A DNA stretch of 64,000 nt, from positions 1,995,001 through 2,059,000 of the forward strand of contig NZ_CP121106.1 of the NCBI RefSeq assembly GCF_029623755.1. The letters are read 5' to 3'. Under the pieces are notes generated by a model, which was not told the DNA's origin, made no database searches, and saw nothing but the letters and a program-made list of their open reading frames with translations. This document shows positions 1 through 9,285 of this stretch, in pieces. A program made the position numbers and the translations under genes. Positions within the stretch are counted from its first letter, which is position 1. Each line of letters begins with the position of its first letter. Origin of the DNA: Altererythrobacter sp. CAU 1644. Lineage in GTDB: Bacteria > Pseudomonadota > Alphaproteobacteria > Sphingomonadales > Sphingomonadaceae.

Positions 1-1123
1 GCTCGCTGCGCTGGGTGTGCCGAGCGTGGTTCTGGAGGCAGAGGAAACCCCGCCGCGCGACCTGCGTGCCTCGACCTTTCATCCTCCCACGCTGGAGATG
101 CTCGACACGCTCGACCTCGCGCAGCCGCTGATCGCGCGCGGCCTCATCACGCCGGACTGGCAAATCCGTCTACACGAGACCGGCGAACGGGCGGTCTTCG
201 ACCTCGGCCATATCGCCGGTGACACTGGCTATCCCTTCAGGCTCCAGTGCGAACAGACCGTGCTGTGCGAGCTGGCCGAGGAGAAGGCCGCTGGCCATGC
301 TGCGATCGAACTCATTCGCGGCGTCGAGGTGTCATCCGTCTCGGCGGATGAGGATGGCGCAACCGCTGTCGCAGCCGATGGCCGCCAGTTTCGGGGCAGG
401 TATCTGATCGGCGCCGACGGCGGGCGAAGCCAGGTGCGCAAGTCCTGCGGTTTCGAGTTCGAGGGCTTTACCTACCCCGAAACCACCATCCTTGCGACGA
501 CACCATTCGCCTTTCACGAGCATCTCGAAGCTCTGTCCAATGTCAGCTACTGCTGGTCTGACCACGGCACTTTCAGTCTGCTGCGACTCCCTGATATTTG
601 GCGTTGCAGCCTCTATTCGGACGCCGGCGAGACTGTGGAGGAGGCGCTCGATCCGGCGGCCATCGAGACCAAGCTGCAGCGGATCGTGCCGCGCGATGAA
701 CCCTATGACGTCACCGAAATCCGGCCCTACCGCATCCACAACCGCATCGTGGAAACCTATTGCAAGGGCAGGGTGATCCTCGCCGGCGATGCAGCGCATC
801 TCAATTCCCCGTCGGGGGGAATGGGCATGAACGGCGGCGTCCACGACGCCTTTGCCTTGGCCGACGCCCTCGCCGAAGTGCTTGGAGGCGGTGACGAACG
901 CTTGCTCGACCGCTATTCGCGCCGTCGCAAGACGATTGCGCAGGAGCAGATCCTCAAGCAGGCCCATCGCAACCGCACGCGCATGCAGGAGCGCGACCCG
1001 GCTGCGCGGCGCGCCGAGCTCGCGAAGCTGCAAGCGATCTGCGCGGACCCGGCACAGTGCCGTGAATACCTGCTCAAGAGTTCGATGATCGAGGGATTGC
1101 GCCAGGCGGAGACGATCCAGTGA
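1..1123 (+). CDS. FAD-dependent aromatic monooxygenase (5' truncated)
   Basis: Partial flavoprotein monooxygenase of the FAD_binding_3 / p-hydroxybenzoate hydroxylase class. The reading frame is open from base 2, so the N-terminal FAD Rossmann motif lies outside the window. Visible are the central 'IGADGGRSQVRK' DG motif and the C-terminal FAD motif 'VILAGDAAHLNSPSGGMGMN'. Such enzymes use NAD(P)H and O2 to hydroxylate aromatic or N-heteroaromatic rings in the cytosol. Its TGA overlaps the start of the racemase-like gene, so it is co-transcribed with it and with the aldehyde dehydrogenase. The family is certain; the substrate cannot be read from sequence. Confidence 0.88.
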   Translation, partial: LAALGVPSVVLEAEETPPRDLRASTFHPPTLEMLDTLDLAQPLIARGLITPDWQIRLHETGERAVFDLGHIAGDTGYPFRLQCEQTVLCELAEEKAAGHAAIELIRGVEVSSVSADEDGATAVAADGRQFRGRYLIGADGGRSQVRKSCGFEFEGFTYPETTILATTPFAFHEHLEALSNVSYCWSDHGTFSLLRLPDIWRCSLYSDAGETVEEALDPAAIETKLQRIVPRDEPYDVTEIRPYRIHNRIVETYCKGRVILAGDAAHLNSPSGGMGMNGGVHDAFALADALAEVLGGGDERLLDRYSRRRKTIAQEQILKQAHRNRTRMQERDPAARRAELAKLQAICADPAQCREYLLKSSMIEGLRQAETIQ

Positions 1124-1779
1124 TGCATGCTCCTATCGCCCTGATGACGCCGATGGCCAACCCGACGGTCGAACGTGAGATGAGACTGCTGCTGCCGAGC
1201 GAGAGCGATTATGTCGTCGGTCGGCTGGTTTCGGACGTAGAGGATTCGCGCGAACGGCTGGTGCGCTATGCCGAGGAACTCGGCCAGTCGCTCACCCAGT
1301 TCGGGGGAATGCCGCTTTCCGCCGTGGCCTTTGCCTGCACGGCCTCGAGCTATCTGATCGGCATCGAGCGCGAGCGTGATCTCGCCGGCCAACTGGATGT
1401 GCCCGTCTTGTGGGCGGCGGCGGTCATTCGCGATGAGCTGGTGCGACGCGATGTCGGCCGGGTGGCGGTCATTTCGCCTTACCCCGAGCCGATTCACCGC
1501 GCCGGCCTGGCCTATTGGTCCTCCTCCGGCTTCGAAATTGCCTTCGATGCGCGGGTCGAGATCGGCTCCAACGACACGCGGCGAATCTACGACTTGGCGG
1601 GCAGCGAAGCCGAAGGCGCGATCGCTCGCGCCCGCGAGATTGGACCAGACGCTATCCTGCTGTCGGGCACCGGCATGCCGACCTTGGCGCTCCTCGACCC
1701 GCAAGGTTCGCCGCCGATCATATCATCCAATCATTGCCTCGCGCAGGCGATGATGCGCAGTCAGGGGATCAATCCATGA
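1123..1779 (+). CDS. Asp/Glu racemase-superfamily protein (arylmalonate decarboxylase / maleate isomerase-like)
   Basis: 218-aa protein of the Asp/Glu racemase superfamily, closest in layout to arylmalonate decarboxylase and maleate cis-trans isomerase. The first catalytic position holds a cysteine (C72 in 'AVAFACTASSYL'). The second, normally Cys, is glycine (G182 in 'LLSGTGMPT'). Maleate isomerases and racemases use both Cys; arylmalonate decarboxylase uses only the second. Start taken at ATG 1123, overlapping the upstream TGA as TGATG, with GGAGA at 1108-1112; an in-frame GTG at 1120 is an alternative. It sits between a ring hydroxylase and an aldehyde dehydrogenase, so a role on a dicarboxylate or malonate-type intermediate is plausible but inferred. 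Confidence 0.8.
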   Translation: MHAPIALMTPMANPTVEREMRLLLPSESDYVVGRLVSDVEDSRERLVRYAEELGQSLTQFGGMPLSAVAFACTASSYLIGIERERDLAGQLDVPVLWAAAVIRDELVRRDVGRVAVISPYPEPIHRAGLAYWSSSGFEIAFDARVEIGSNDTRRIYDLAGSEAEGAIARAREIGPDAILLSGTGMPTLALLDPQGSPPIISSNHCLAQAMMRSQGINP

Positions 1780-3236
1780 GCGAGCTTTGCACGAGCTATA
1801 TCGACGGGAAATGGACCAGCGGCGAGGGCGCAGAACGCATCCCGGTCATCTCGCCGATCGACGAAACGCAGGTTGCCGAGGTCGCCGAGGCGGATGCGAA
1901 CGAGGTCGATCGGGCGGTGCGCGCCGCCCGCGCGGCATTCGAGCGCGGCGCATGGCGGCATGCGCCGGTTGCCGAGCGGCAGCGGGTGCTACGGAGGATC
2001 GCCGCGTTGATCCGGGAGAACGCTGACGAACTTGCCCAACGCGAATGCGCCAACGCCGGCCTGCCCATGCGCCAGATCCGTGAGCGGCACGTCCAGCGTG
2101 CGGCCGCCAACTTCGAATTCTTCGCCGATTTCATCGGTCAGACCGCGAACGAGAGCTACGAGCAGGAGCCGCCGTTCCTGACCATTGTCAGGCGTGAGCC
2201 GGTAGGCATTGCGGCGCTGGTGGCGCCGTGGAATGCGCCGCTTGCGCTGGCGACGATGGAAATGGCGGGAGCGATCGCGTTCGGCAATTGCTTCATCCTC
2301 AAGCCGTCCGAACTCACCCCGCTCGAATTTGTCCCGCTGCTTGAACTGATGAAGGAAGCGGGCATGCCGGACGGCGTGGCCGGGCTGGTAAACGGGCGCG
2401 GGCCAGTAACCGGGGCGGCGTTGGTCGGCCATCCCGACATCGATGTCGTGGCGTTTATCGGCGGCACCGAGACGGGGCGCCACATCGCCCGTTCCGCCGG
2501 CGGGAACCTCAAGAAATACGTGGCGGAGCTTGGCGGAAAATCGGCCAACATCATCACGCCCCAGTGCGACCTCGAAAGGGCACTCGACGCGGCACTGGTG
2601 GGAATTTTCTCGAACAACGGCCAGCAGTGCCTTGCCGGCTCGCGAATTCTGGTCGACCGAACGATCGCCAAGGAGTTCATTGCCAATTTCGTCGCGCGCG
2701 CCGAGAAACTTAAGGTCGGTGACCCGCGCATGATGGAGACCGAGATCGGTCCGGTCATCAGCAAGGCTCAGTACGATCGCGTGCTATCCTTCGCGGCGGA
2801 TGCCAATGTCCTGACGGGGGGCAAGCGGGCCGAGGGATTCGACAAGGGCTTCTACGTCGCCCCGACCGTTGCACTGGCCGAGGACAACTCGCTTCCCCTG
2901 TGCCAGGAGGAAATCTTCGGGCCTTTCGCGACGTTCCTGACCTATGATGGCATCGATCAGGCGATCGAGATCGCCAACCAGAGCGAGTTCGGCCTGGTCG
3001 CCTACCTGTGGTGCGATCACATGCCGACAGTGATGCGGGCGCAAGATGCGCTGCAAGCGGGCACGATCTGGGTCAACACGCCACTCGCCCGCGATCTGCG
3101 CGCGCCCTTCGGTGGGTACAAGAACTCGGGCGTCGGTCGCACCGGCGGGCTCTCAAGCCGAAACCTGTTCACGGAGGAAAAGGTCGTGACTATGCCCATG
3201 CGCGAGTTCCCGATCGCCAAGCTTGGACAGGGCTAG
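1776..3236 (+). CDS. NAD(P)-dependent aldehyde dehydrogenase
   Basis: 486-aa aldehyde dehydrogenase of normal length. Catalytic cysteine in 'NNGQQCLAGSR', general-base glutamate in 'VAELGGKSAN', and the 'FGPFATF' and 'PFGGYKNSGVGR' signatures near the C-terminus are all present. The sequence resembles semialdehyde dehydrogenases such as the 5-carboxymethyl-2-hydroxymuconate semialdehyde type. It oxidises an aldehyde to the acid in the cytosol. ATG 1776 overlaps the TGA of the racemase-like gene by 4 bp, so it is the third gene of this operon. The substrate is unknown. Confidence 0.92.
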   Translation: MSELCTSYIDGKWTSGEGAERIPVISPIDETQVAEVAEADANEVDRAVRAARAAFERGAWRHAPVAERQRVLRRIAALIRENADELAQRECANAGLPMRQIRERHVQRAAANFEFFADFIGQTANESYEQEPPFLTIVRREPVGIAALVAPWNAPLALATMEMAGAIAFGNCFILKPSELTPLEFVPLLELMKEAGMPDGVAGLVNGRGPVTGAALVGHPDIDVVAFIGGTETGRHIARSAGGNLKKYVAELGGKSANIITPQCDLERALDAALVGIFSNNGQQCLAGSRILVDRTIAKEFIANFVARAEKLKVGDPRMMETEIGPVISKAQYDRVLSFAADANVLTGGKRAEGFDKGFYVAPTVALAEDNSLPLCQEEIFGPFATFLTYDGIDQAIEIANQSEFGLVAYLWCDHMPTVMRAQDALQAGTIWVNTPLARDLRAPFGGYKNSGVGRTGGLSSRNLFTEEKVVTMPMREFPIAKLGQG

Positions 3237-3308
3237 GCGGCACAATTCCGCATGATAGCGCTACCATTTGCCCAGCTGATGCAATCCTAAAAATAATAAA
3301 TTAGACTT

Positions 3309-3318
3309 TGGTATACCA
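3309..3318. promoter_or_regulatory. Palindrome TGGTATACCA (putative operator, motif B)
   Basis: Perfect 10-bp palindrome in the 115-bp gap before the TonB receptor at 3352. The same palindrome, with the same following GA, lies upstream of the DUF1838 operon at 11690-11699. The symmetry (TGGT..ACCA) resembles operators of FCD-type GntR regulators. No other copy was noticed in the window, and the cognate regulator is not evident. Confidence 0.6.
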
Positions 3319-3351
3319 GATGGCACTCTGCGTTCTTGGGAGGACCCGAGA

Positions 3352-5796
3352 ATGAAGAAGTTTCTGTTGTTGTCCGGCGTTGCCATTGCCGCTGTCGCCA
3401 TGCCTGCTCACGCCCAGGATGCCGAGGCGGAAGACACGGATGCAACCGCCCCCCTTGGCGGGCCGGTAATCGTTGTCACGGCCCGCAAGCGCGAGGAAGA
3501 TCTCATCGATGTTCCGCTGTCGATTACCGCGCTCGGCGCGGAGGAAATCGACGAGGCGGGCATCGACAACATCTCCGATGTCGCCTTGCAAACCCCGGGC
3601 TTCTCATTCCGTCAGGGTTTCGGGCGGACCGGCGGCGGCGATGGTGGCGCGAGTGTGCGCCCCTCCATTCGCGGCATGTCGAATATCCTCGGTGCCCCCA
3701 ACGCCGGCTTCTTCGTCGACGGGATTTTCGTGTCGGGCAACATCACCAGCTACCAGCTCGAAAACCTGGAGCGGGTCGAGGTCATTCGCGGGCCGCAGGC
3801 GGCGCTTTATGGACGCCAGACCTTTGCCGGTGCGGTGAATTTCGTCACTCGCAAGCCCGACGACACCTTGCGCGCGGGTCTTGAGGCGACCGTAGGCCAG
3901 TATGATCACTATGAGGTTTCCGGCTATGTTTCGACGCCGCTGCAGACCGGCGTTGCCGCGCTGGAAGTGAACGGCCGTTACTACAGCTTCGGCGGTGATT
4001 ACCGCAACGCCGACAACGGCAAGCGCGACATCAATGCGCAGCAGAGCTGGAACGTTGGCGCCAAGCTGCGGCTGACGCCGAGCGAGGAGTTCGAGGCCAT
4101 TGTGGGGATCGCCTATGGCGAAGATCGCGACAAGGGCTATGCCACCTACAAGTTCGGCTCGAACAACCTGAACTGCTTCGAGCCCGTGGTGACCGGTGCC
4201 TTCTTCGGAATTCCGCTCAGCTCGACGCGGTCGCGCGGCTATTTCTGCGGGGAGATCGAGCAGCCCGATACGCTCGCCTACAACAATGACGAGTTGGAGG
4301 AGCTGGGCTATCGCGGGTTGACCCGCGACTATTGGCGCACCGACCTGACGCTGAACTACTACTTCCCGAGCGGATGGCAGCTGACGTCGATCACCGCCTA
4401 CAACGGTTCGGACAACATCAACGGCTTCGACAACGATCTCTTCCCCACGGACACGCCGAGCCTCTCCATCGGGGCATCATCGACATCGGACTTCAGCCAG
4501 AACGTCCGGCTGCTTTCACCACAGGAAGGCAGGATCCGTGGCTTGGTCGGCGCCTATTACTACCGCCAGCGAGATGGCGAAGGCTTCGACGTCGAAACCG
4601 ATTGGGCCGATCCCCGACTGGGGCAGAAATACCGCTACGATTCCGACGATGGGGTCAACAACTGGGCCGTCTACGGGATGGTCGAGTTCGACGTCACCGA
4701 TGCCCTGACCGTCAGCGCCGAGGCACGCTATCAGGAAGACAAGATCTTCGCCTCGCTTGAAAGCAATGGCGAAAGCGCCGCCGTCACGCCCGCCACCGGG
4801 CAGCGGAGCGAGAAGTACACGGCGTTCCTGCCGCGATTTACCGCCCGCTATGAACTTACGCCCGACTGGAACCTCTATGCGGCCGTGGCCAAGGGCAACA
4901 AGCCGGGTGGATTCAACGACTTGCCGACCAATATCGTGCAGTCATTCCTCGATGACTTCCTCGCCGACGGCATCGATACCTTCGACGAGGAGCAGGTGTG
5001 GTCGTATGAACTTGGCACCAAGGGCCTGATCCCCGGTACCGGTCTCAGCTTCAATGTCGCCGGCTTCTATCTCGACTGGACGAGCCAGCAGCTGACTCAA
5101 TCGCAACCCTATCAGCAGGCGTCGAACGGGGCGTTCACGACCACTCCCTTCATCGTGAATGCGGGTGCGTCGGAGATCAAGGGTTTCGAACTTGAGCTGT
5201 TCGGCCGGATCGCGCCTTGGTTCGATGTTCGTCTGGGCTATGCCTACAACGATGCGACCTTCAAGGATTTCTACGACGAGAATACCGAAGAACTGCTCGA
5301 TACCGATGGACGCCCCAGCTTCCTCGATGCCGACTTTACCGTTCCCAATCCTGCCGATGTCGACGGGCCGAACGGGCAAGTTGCGGGCAACCGCCTGCCG
5401 CAGACGCCGGTCCACCAGATCAACGCCTCCGGCACTCTCCGCTTCCCGATGAGCGACAGGGCGACCGTCTTCCTGCGCAACGATGTCCAGTACGAAAGCA
5501 ATCGTTACGCCCAGGTCCACAATCTTGCGAAGACCGGGGACAGCTATAACTGGAATATCCGTGCGGGCTTCGAGATCGGGGACATCACGGTGACCGGCTT
5601 CGTCGACAATGTCCTCGAAGATAAGACTCCGCTGGTGGTGACGCGCCTGTTCGACTTCAACCGCGGGCTCCTGGTGCCCGATCCGGTGCGCAGGTTCATT
5701 TTCCTGCCCAATCGCCGTTTCACCTTCTATCGCGACTTTATTGTCGGCGCGCCGCGCAAACGGCAGTTCGGCGTGACCGTGAACTGGCGCTTCTGA
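3352..5796 (+). CDS. TonB-dependent outer-membrane receptor
   Basis: 814-aa TonB-dependent receptor with a Sec signal peptide ending near 'AHAQ', a TonB-box-like segment ('VIVVTARKREEDLIDVPLS'), a plug domain with 'RVEVIRGPQAALYGR', and a long beta-barrel ending in aromatic Phe ('VNWRF'). It imports a bulky or scarce substrate across the outer membrane using TonB energy. Start ATG 3352 follows a GGGAGG ribosome site. The TGGTATACCA palindrome lies about 35 bp upstream. Two PepSY membrane proteins follow in the same transcription unit, suggesting coupling to a reductive or inner-membrane step. A siderophore-like ligand is possible but not shown. Confidence 0.93.
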   Translation: MKKFLLLSGVAIAAVAMPAHAQDAEAEDTDATAPLGGPVIVVTARKREEDLIDVPLSITALGAEEIDEAGIDNISDVALQTPGFSFRQGFGRTGGGDGGASVRPSIRGMSNILGAPNAGFFVDGIFVSGNITSYQLENLERVEVIRGPQAALYGRQTFAGAVNFVTRKPDDTLRAGLEATVGQYDHYEVSGYVSTPLQTGVAALEVNGRYYSFGGDYRNADNGKRDINAQQSWNVGAKLRLTPSEEFEAIVGIAYGEDRDKGYATYKFGSNNLNCFEPVVTGAFFGIPLSSTRSRGYFCGEIEQPDTLAYNNDELEELGYRGLTRDYWRTDLTLNYYFPSGWQLTSITAYNGSDNINGFDNDLFPTDTPSLSIGASSTSDFSQNVRLLSPQEGRIRGLVGAYYYRQRDGEGFDVETDWADPRLGQKYRYDSDDGVNNWAVYGMVEFDVTDALTVSAEARYQEDKIFASLESNGESAAVTPATGQRSEKYTAFLPRFTARYELTPDWNLYAAVAKGNKPGGFNDLPTNIVQSFLDDFLADGIDTFDEEQVWSYELGTKGLIPGTGLSFNVAGFYLDWTSQQLTQSQPYQQASNGAFTTTPFIVNAGASEIKGFELELFGRIAPWFDVRLGYAYNDATFKDFYDENTEELLDTDGRPSFLDADFTVPNPADVDGPNGQVAGNRLPQTPVHQINASGTLRFPMSDRATVFLRNDVQYESNRYAQVHNLAKTGDSYNWNIRAGFEIGDITVTGFVDNVLEDKTPLVVTRLFDFNRGLLVPDPVRRFIFLPNRRFTFYRDFIVGAPRKRQFGVTVNWRF

Positions 5797-5821
5797 ACTG
5801 GGGCAACAAGGGGGAGGGCGG

Positions 5822-6898
5822 TTGTCCGGAAATCCAACGACAATACGCCTGATCAAGACCTGGCACCGACGCATTGCGCTGGTGCTGGGTCTTTTCATAG
5901 CGTTCCAGGGCATCACGGGCGCGATATCGCAGTACCGGTTCTGGCTGCTCGGGGCGAGCCAGCCGGGTTACGAGGTGCAGGCCTCTGGCACCGAGGCAAG
6001 TCCTGGCGCGGTGCTGGAAATCGTGGCGCGGGACCTCCCCGGCTTCGAAACGGCACATGTGATGTATCCGGCAGATAATGCGCGCGATACGGCGGTGATG
6101 GTGATGGGCGGGACCGATCCCGCCAAGCGGATGGAGCGAATGGTAACCGTCGACCAATATGCGGGCGGCGTGATCGGTGACAAACCCCTGCAGTCGAGCG
6201 CCGGGTGGATCGGGCTCGCCAACACACTCCACAAGTGGACGATATTCGGTACGACCGGCCGGGTGATCCTGACGCTTGTCGGTCTCGCCGCGGTTGCGCT
6301 CGCGGTGCTGGGAATCCTGCTCTGGTGGAGAACGCGCAAGGCACGACCGCAAAGCCTGCTTGCGCGCATCCATCGGTCGGCCGGATTGGCGGTGGCCGTG
6401 ATCTTGCTGCCGGTCGCGGTGGCCGGGACCGTGCTCAATCTCTTCACATGGTACGAGAAGGACAACGGCCTGCTCGTCACCGCGGCCAACATGCGCGAGG
6501 CGATGGCAATGAGCGCGCCGGTCGCTGTCGCTGTCTCGGTCGACGGCGCTTACCAGAGCGCGCTGGCGCAATTGGATGGGCCGCATCGCCTCGCCGCATT
6601 CTCCCCTGCAGGCCCGCACGCGCGCCATCACTGGTTTGCCTTCAACAGCGGCCAGATGCGCCGCACCGATGTGCTGGTCGATCCCGAAACGGGCGCGATT
6701 GCCGGGATCAAGCCTGCCGGGCTGGTTTCAGGCGGACAGGGCGTGCGCCACTGGCTGTTCCCCGTGCACAGCCTTTACCTGGTCGGCCCTTTCGGAGGCT
6801 TTCTGGCCGCGGTGATGGGGCTCTCGCTCAGTTTCTGGTTCGGATCGGGGCTGGTTATGTGGTGGCGGAACCGCCGCCCTCGGAAGCGCGCGGCATGA
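5822..6898 (+). CDS. PepSY-associated TM protein
   Basis: 358-aa inner-membrane protein of the PepSY-TM family. It has an N-terminal TM helix after 'KTWHRRIALVLGLF', a periplasmic PepSY-like region, two central TM helices around residues 140-220, and a C-terminal TM helix followed by the basic tail 'WWRNRRPRKRAA'. The conserved His ('TWHRR', 'LHKW', 'IHRSAG', 'PVHSLY') are typical of this family, several members of which act in ferric-siderophore reduction. The start is the TTG at 5822, preceded by GGGGAGGG; no ATG fits. It is 25 bp downstream of the TonB receptor and overlaps the next gene by 4 bp. Confidence 0.82.
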   Translation: MSGNPTTIRLIKTWHRRIALVLGLFIAFQGITGAISQYRFWLLGASQPGYEVQASGTEASPGAVLEIVARDLPGFETAHVMYPADNARDTAVMVMGGTDPAKRMERMVTVDQYAGGVIGDKPLQSSAGWIGLANTLHKWTIFGTTGRVILTLVGLAAVALAVLGILLWWRTRKARPQSLLARIHRSAGLAVAVILLPVAVAGTVLNLFTWYEKDNGLLVTAANMREAMAMSAPVAVAVSVDGAYQSALAQLDGPHRLAAFSPAGPHARHHWFAFNSGQMRRTDVLVDPETGAIAGIKPAGLVSGGQGVRHWLFPVHSLYLVGPFGGFLAAVMGLSLSFWFGSGLVMWWRNRRPRKRAA

Positions 6899-8382
6899 GC
6901 ATGGTCAGCGCCCGCACCTACCGCTTCCTGCGACCCATCCATAAGTATGCCGGGCTCCTCGCGGCCCTATGGCTGCTGGTGATGGGCATTACCGGGGTGA
7001 TGCTCGATCATCATGAATGGCGCTGGCTCAACCAGAACAGCGTACCTGCCGAATGGACTTCCGAGCGGGTCGGGCGGCTCGTGCCCGGGACAGTGATCCG
7101 GCACATCGCCGTGGAGGATCAACGGATTTTCGGCGCCTCCGAGCGCGGCGCCTGGTTCTCGGACGATGGCAAGAGCTGGAGCCCGGTCGATTTCGAGGGC
7201 ATCTCCGGCCAGCCGCAGACGAATGGCATTGCGCAACTCGGGGAAGGCTTTGCCGGGGCGTATCTTGCGACCGATGATGGTATCTGGCGCCTCGGTCCGG
7301 ACGGCAGAAGCGCGACGCGCGCCGGGCTTGAGGGCCGGCACCTGACGGCGCTCAGCGAAGGGCACGGCGATGGGACGCTGCTGGCGGTCGAGGAAAAAAG
7401 CGCGTTGGTCGCCTATGATCTCGCGAGCGAGCGGGCCCGCGAAATCGACATATCGGCAAATGTCTCCGGTCTCTCGCCGACCATGCCGCTCCATCGCTTC
7501 GTGATGGACATCCATTTCGGCAGGGCATTGCTGCCGGGCAACTGGTCCATCTGGCTCAATGACCTGGGCGGAGTGGCCCTGGCGGTCCTGTCGATCACCG
7601 GGATCGGCTATTGGTACATAACGCGGCGCGGGCGGCGGCGCGGCATGACGATGAAGACGCAGCGCGGGATCATGCGCTGGATGTTTCGCGGTCATGCCCC
7701 GGTCATCGGGTTGCTCGGGCTGATCCCGATCCTCTACATCTCGCTCAGCGCCTTTCCGATGAACCATATCTACGGCTTCCTCGACTGGGCGCAGGGACGC
7801 GAGATCTCTCGAGCCAGCCTGCCGGCAGCTTATCAGGCGGTGACATTCGATCACGAGATCGATGGTGCTGTCGCCTGGCCCGATGATCCCGACCGCATTT
7901 CGCTAGCAACCCGGTTTGGCGTGCTTGAGACGCGCGATGGTGGCAAGAGCTGGGCTTCCGACATCTCGATCCCGCTCGAGCCGGGGGCGCCGGGCGCCAA
8001 CCTGTTCCGGATCGGGGACACGGTCTTCGCTGCATTCGGCGGGGGTGATAATTTCGCGCGGACATCGGGTTCGGACGAATGGCAGCCGCTCGCGGGCACG
8101 ACGCGCGCACTGACCGGCGGCGCGCGCGATGGTGAGGCGCTCTATCTCAAGAACAGCCAGGCGATCTATCGCGGCGACAGCTTGTCGGCGGAGTTTGCCG
8201 ATACCGGGATCGATTTCGCCTCGGCCGCACCCGGCACGCCGCTGTTCCTCTACATCGTCGACATCCACGTTGGACTGATTTTCCACGACGAATTCAAATG
8301 GGCGAATGACTTGTTCGCTGCCCTGGCGCTCCTTCTCGCGCTCAGCGGGCCGGTCATGTGGCTGCGCCGGAAATGGATCTGA
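6895..8382 (+). CDS. PepSY-TM-like membrane protein with Asp-box (BNR) repeats
   Basis: 495-aa membrane protein built as an internal duplication. Each half has TM helix, periplasmic domain, then a 'DIH.G' motif before a closing TM helix ('MDIHFGRALLPGNWS' and 'VDIHVGLIFHDEFKW'). The two periplasmic domains carry Asp-box motifs ('SDDGKSWS' and 'TRDGGKSWAS'), as in BNR beta-propellers. The start ATG overlaps the upstream stop (ATGA). With its PepSY partner and the TonB receptor it probably forms one envelope system; redox coupling or ligand release in the periplasm is inferred. It ends adjacent to a convergent gene, the two stops forming TGATCA. Confidence 0.75.
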   Translation: MSMVSARTYRFLRPIHKYAGLLAALWLLVMGITGVMLDHHEWRWLNQNSVPAEWTSERVGRLVPGTVIRHIAVEDQRIFGASERGAWFSDDGKSWSPVDFEGISGQPQTNGIAQLGEGFAGAYLATDDGIWRLGPDGRSATRAGLEGRHLTALSEGHGDGTLLAVEEKSALVAYDLASERAREIDISANVSGLSPTMPLHRFVMDIHFGRALLPGNWSIWLNDLGGVALAVLSITGIGYWYITRRGRRRGMTMKTQRGIMRWMFRGHAPVIGLLGLIPILYISLSAFPMNHIYGFLDWAQGREISRASLPAAYQAVTFDHEIDGAVAWPDDPDRISLATRFGVLETRDGGKSWASDISIPLEPGAPGANLFRIGDTVFAAFGGGDNFARTSGSDEWQPLAGTTRALTGGARDGEALYLKNSQAIYRGDSLSAEFADTGIDFASAAPGTPLFLYIVDIHVGLIFHDEFKWANDLFAALALLLALSGPVMWLRRKWI

Positions 8383-9285
8383 TCAGCGCGACAGGAATGC
8401 TCTGACCGTCTCTGCGAGACGATCCGGAATCGCATCGAACAGGCCGTAGGCCACCTCCGGCAATTCCTCGATCTTTGCCCCCGGAATGAGCGCAGCAGCT
8501 GCCCGGCTCTGCTCCTGCAGCCCGTCATGTGGAGCGATAACGAGTACCGGTTCCTCGATCGCTGATAGCGTCGGGGCCAGGTCATTCTCCAGGGCCGAGT
8601 GGAGGGCCCAGCCACCATATATTCCGGCGCGCTGCTTTTCCGCGACCAATCGCGCCACGTCGTCGAGCGACTGACCATCGGCGCGCGAGCCAAACGAACC
8701 CTTCCACATCGACACCAGGTGCGATCCGTCCTCGCTATACTCGCCCTCGGCGCTAAGGGGGCGACCGACCTGCGCCAGCAAGTCGGTCCGCCTGGTCTCG
8801 TCGAAATAGGGCATGGATACGAGCACGACGCGATCGACCTCGGCGCGTCTCGAGGCCAGGTCGGCGGCGATCGCAGCACCCGTATGATATCCCAGCACGT
8901 CGAGCTTGGGACCGAATTTTCCGACCAGCGCATCGAGCATGGCGTCACCATATCCGGCCAAGGTCGGTCGCTCGGCCGGGCGGTCGGATTCGCCGTACCC
9001 AGGCGTGTCGACGGCGATCACGATCCGATCCGTCGCCATGACCGGCAGGAACTGGTCGAACATCCGCCCCGACAGCGCAGTCTGGTGCAGCAGAACCAGC
9101 GGCGGCGCAGCTCCAGCCGAATTATCGGGCGTGGCGACCCGCAGGTGAAGCTGCCCGAATGCGCTATCGAGATACATGCGGCGAACGGCCGGGCAGGCGG
9201 TTTCCGGCAGGGCCCGCGCCGGTGAGGTGAGGGCAAGGAAACTCGCCGAGGCCAAGCCGCCGGCGAAAAGCCTGCGGGTGATCAA
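8383..9285 (-). CDS. Tat-exported alpha/beta-hydrolase-fold protein with Thr at the nucleophile position
   Basis: 300-aa alpha/beta-hydrolase-fold protein. An N-terminal twin-arginine signal ('TRRLFAGGLASASFLALTSPARA') predicts export. The nucleophile elbow reads G-Y-H-T-G with Thr135 in place of Ser, and the C-terminal segment ('LPEVAYGLFDAIP') lacks the usual catalytic His. The oxyanion-side 'LLHQTALSG' and 'VDTPGYGESD' strands are conserved. The TTG start overlaps the stop of the upstream VOC gene by 4 bp, so it is the last gene of the DUF1838 operon. It may be a binding or lyase-type protein rather than a standard esterase. Confidence 0.75.
   Translation of the reverse strand: MITRRLFAGGLASASFLALTSPARALPETACPAVRRMYLDSAFGQLHLRVATPDNSAGAAPPLVLLHQTALSGRMFDQFLPVMATDRIVIAVDTPGYGESDRPAERPTLAGYGDAMLDALVGKFGPKLDVLGYHTGAAIAADLASRRAEVDRVVLVSMPYFDETRRTDLLAQVGRPLSAEGEYSEDGSHLVSMWKGSFGSRADGQSLDDVARLVAEKQRAGIYGGWALHSALENDLAPTLSAIEEPVLVIAPHDGLQEQSRAAAALIPGAKIEELPEVAYGLFDAIPDRLAETVRAFLSR

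Noticed and set aside
5822..5833. TTGTCCGGAAAT, similar to operator motif A
   Set aside because: It overlaps the TTG start codon and first codons of the PepSY gene inside an operon, has two mismatches in one half-site and no palindromic flanks. Chance coding similarity is the simpler explanation.
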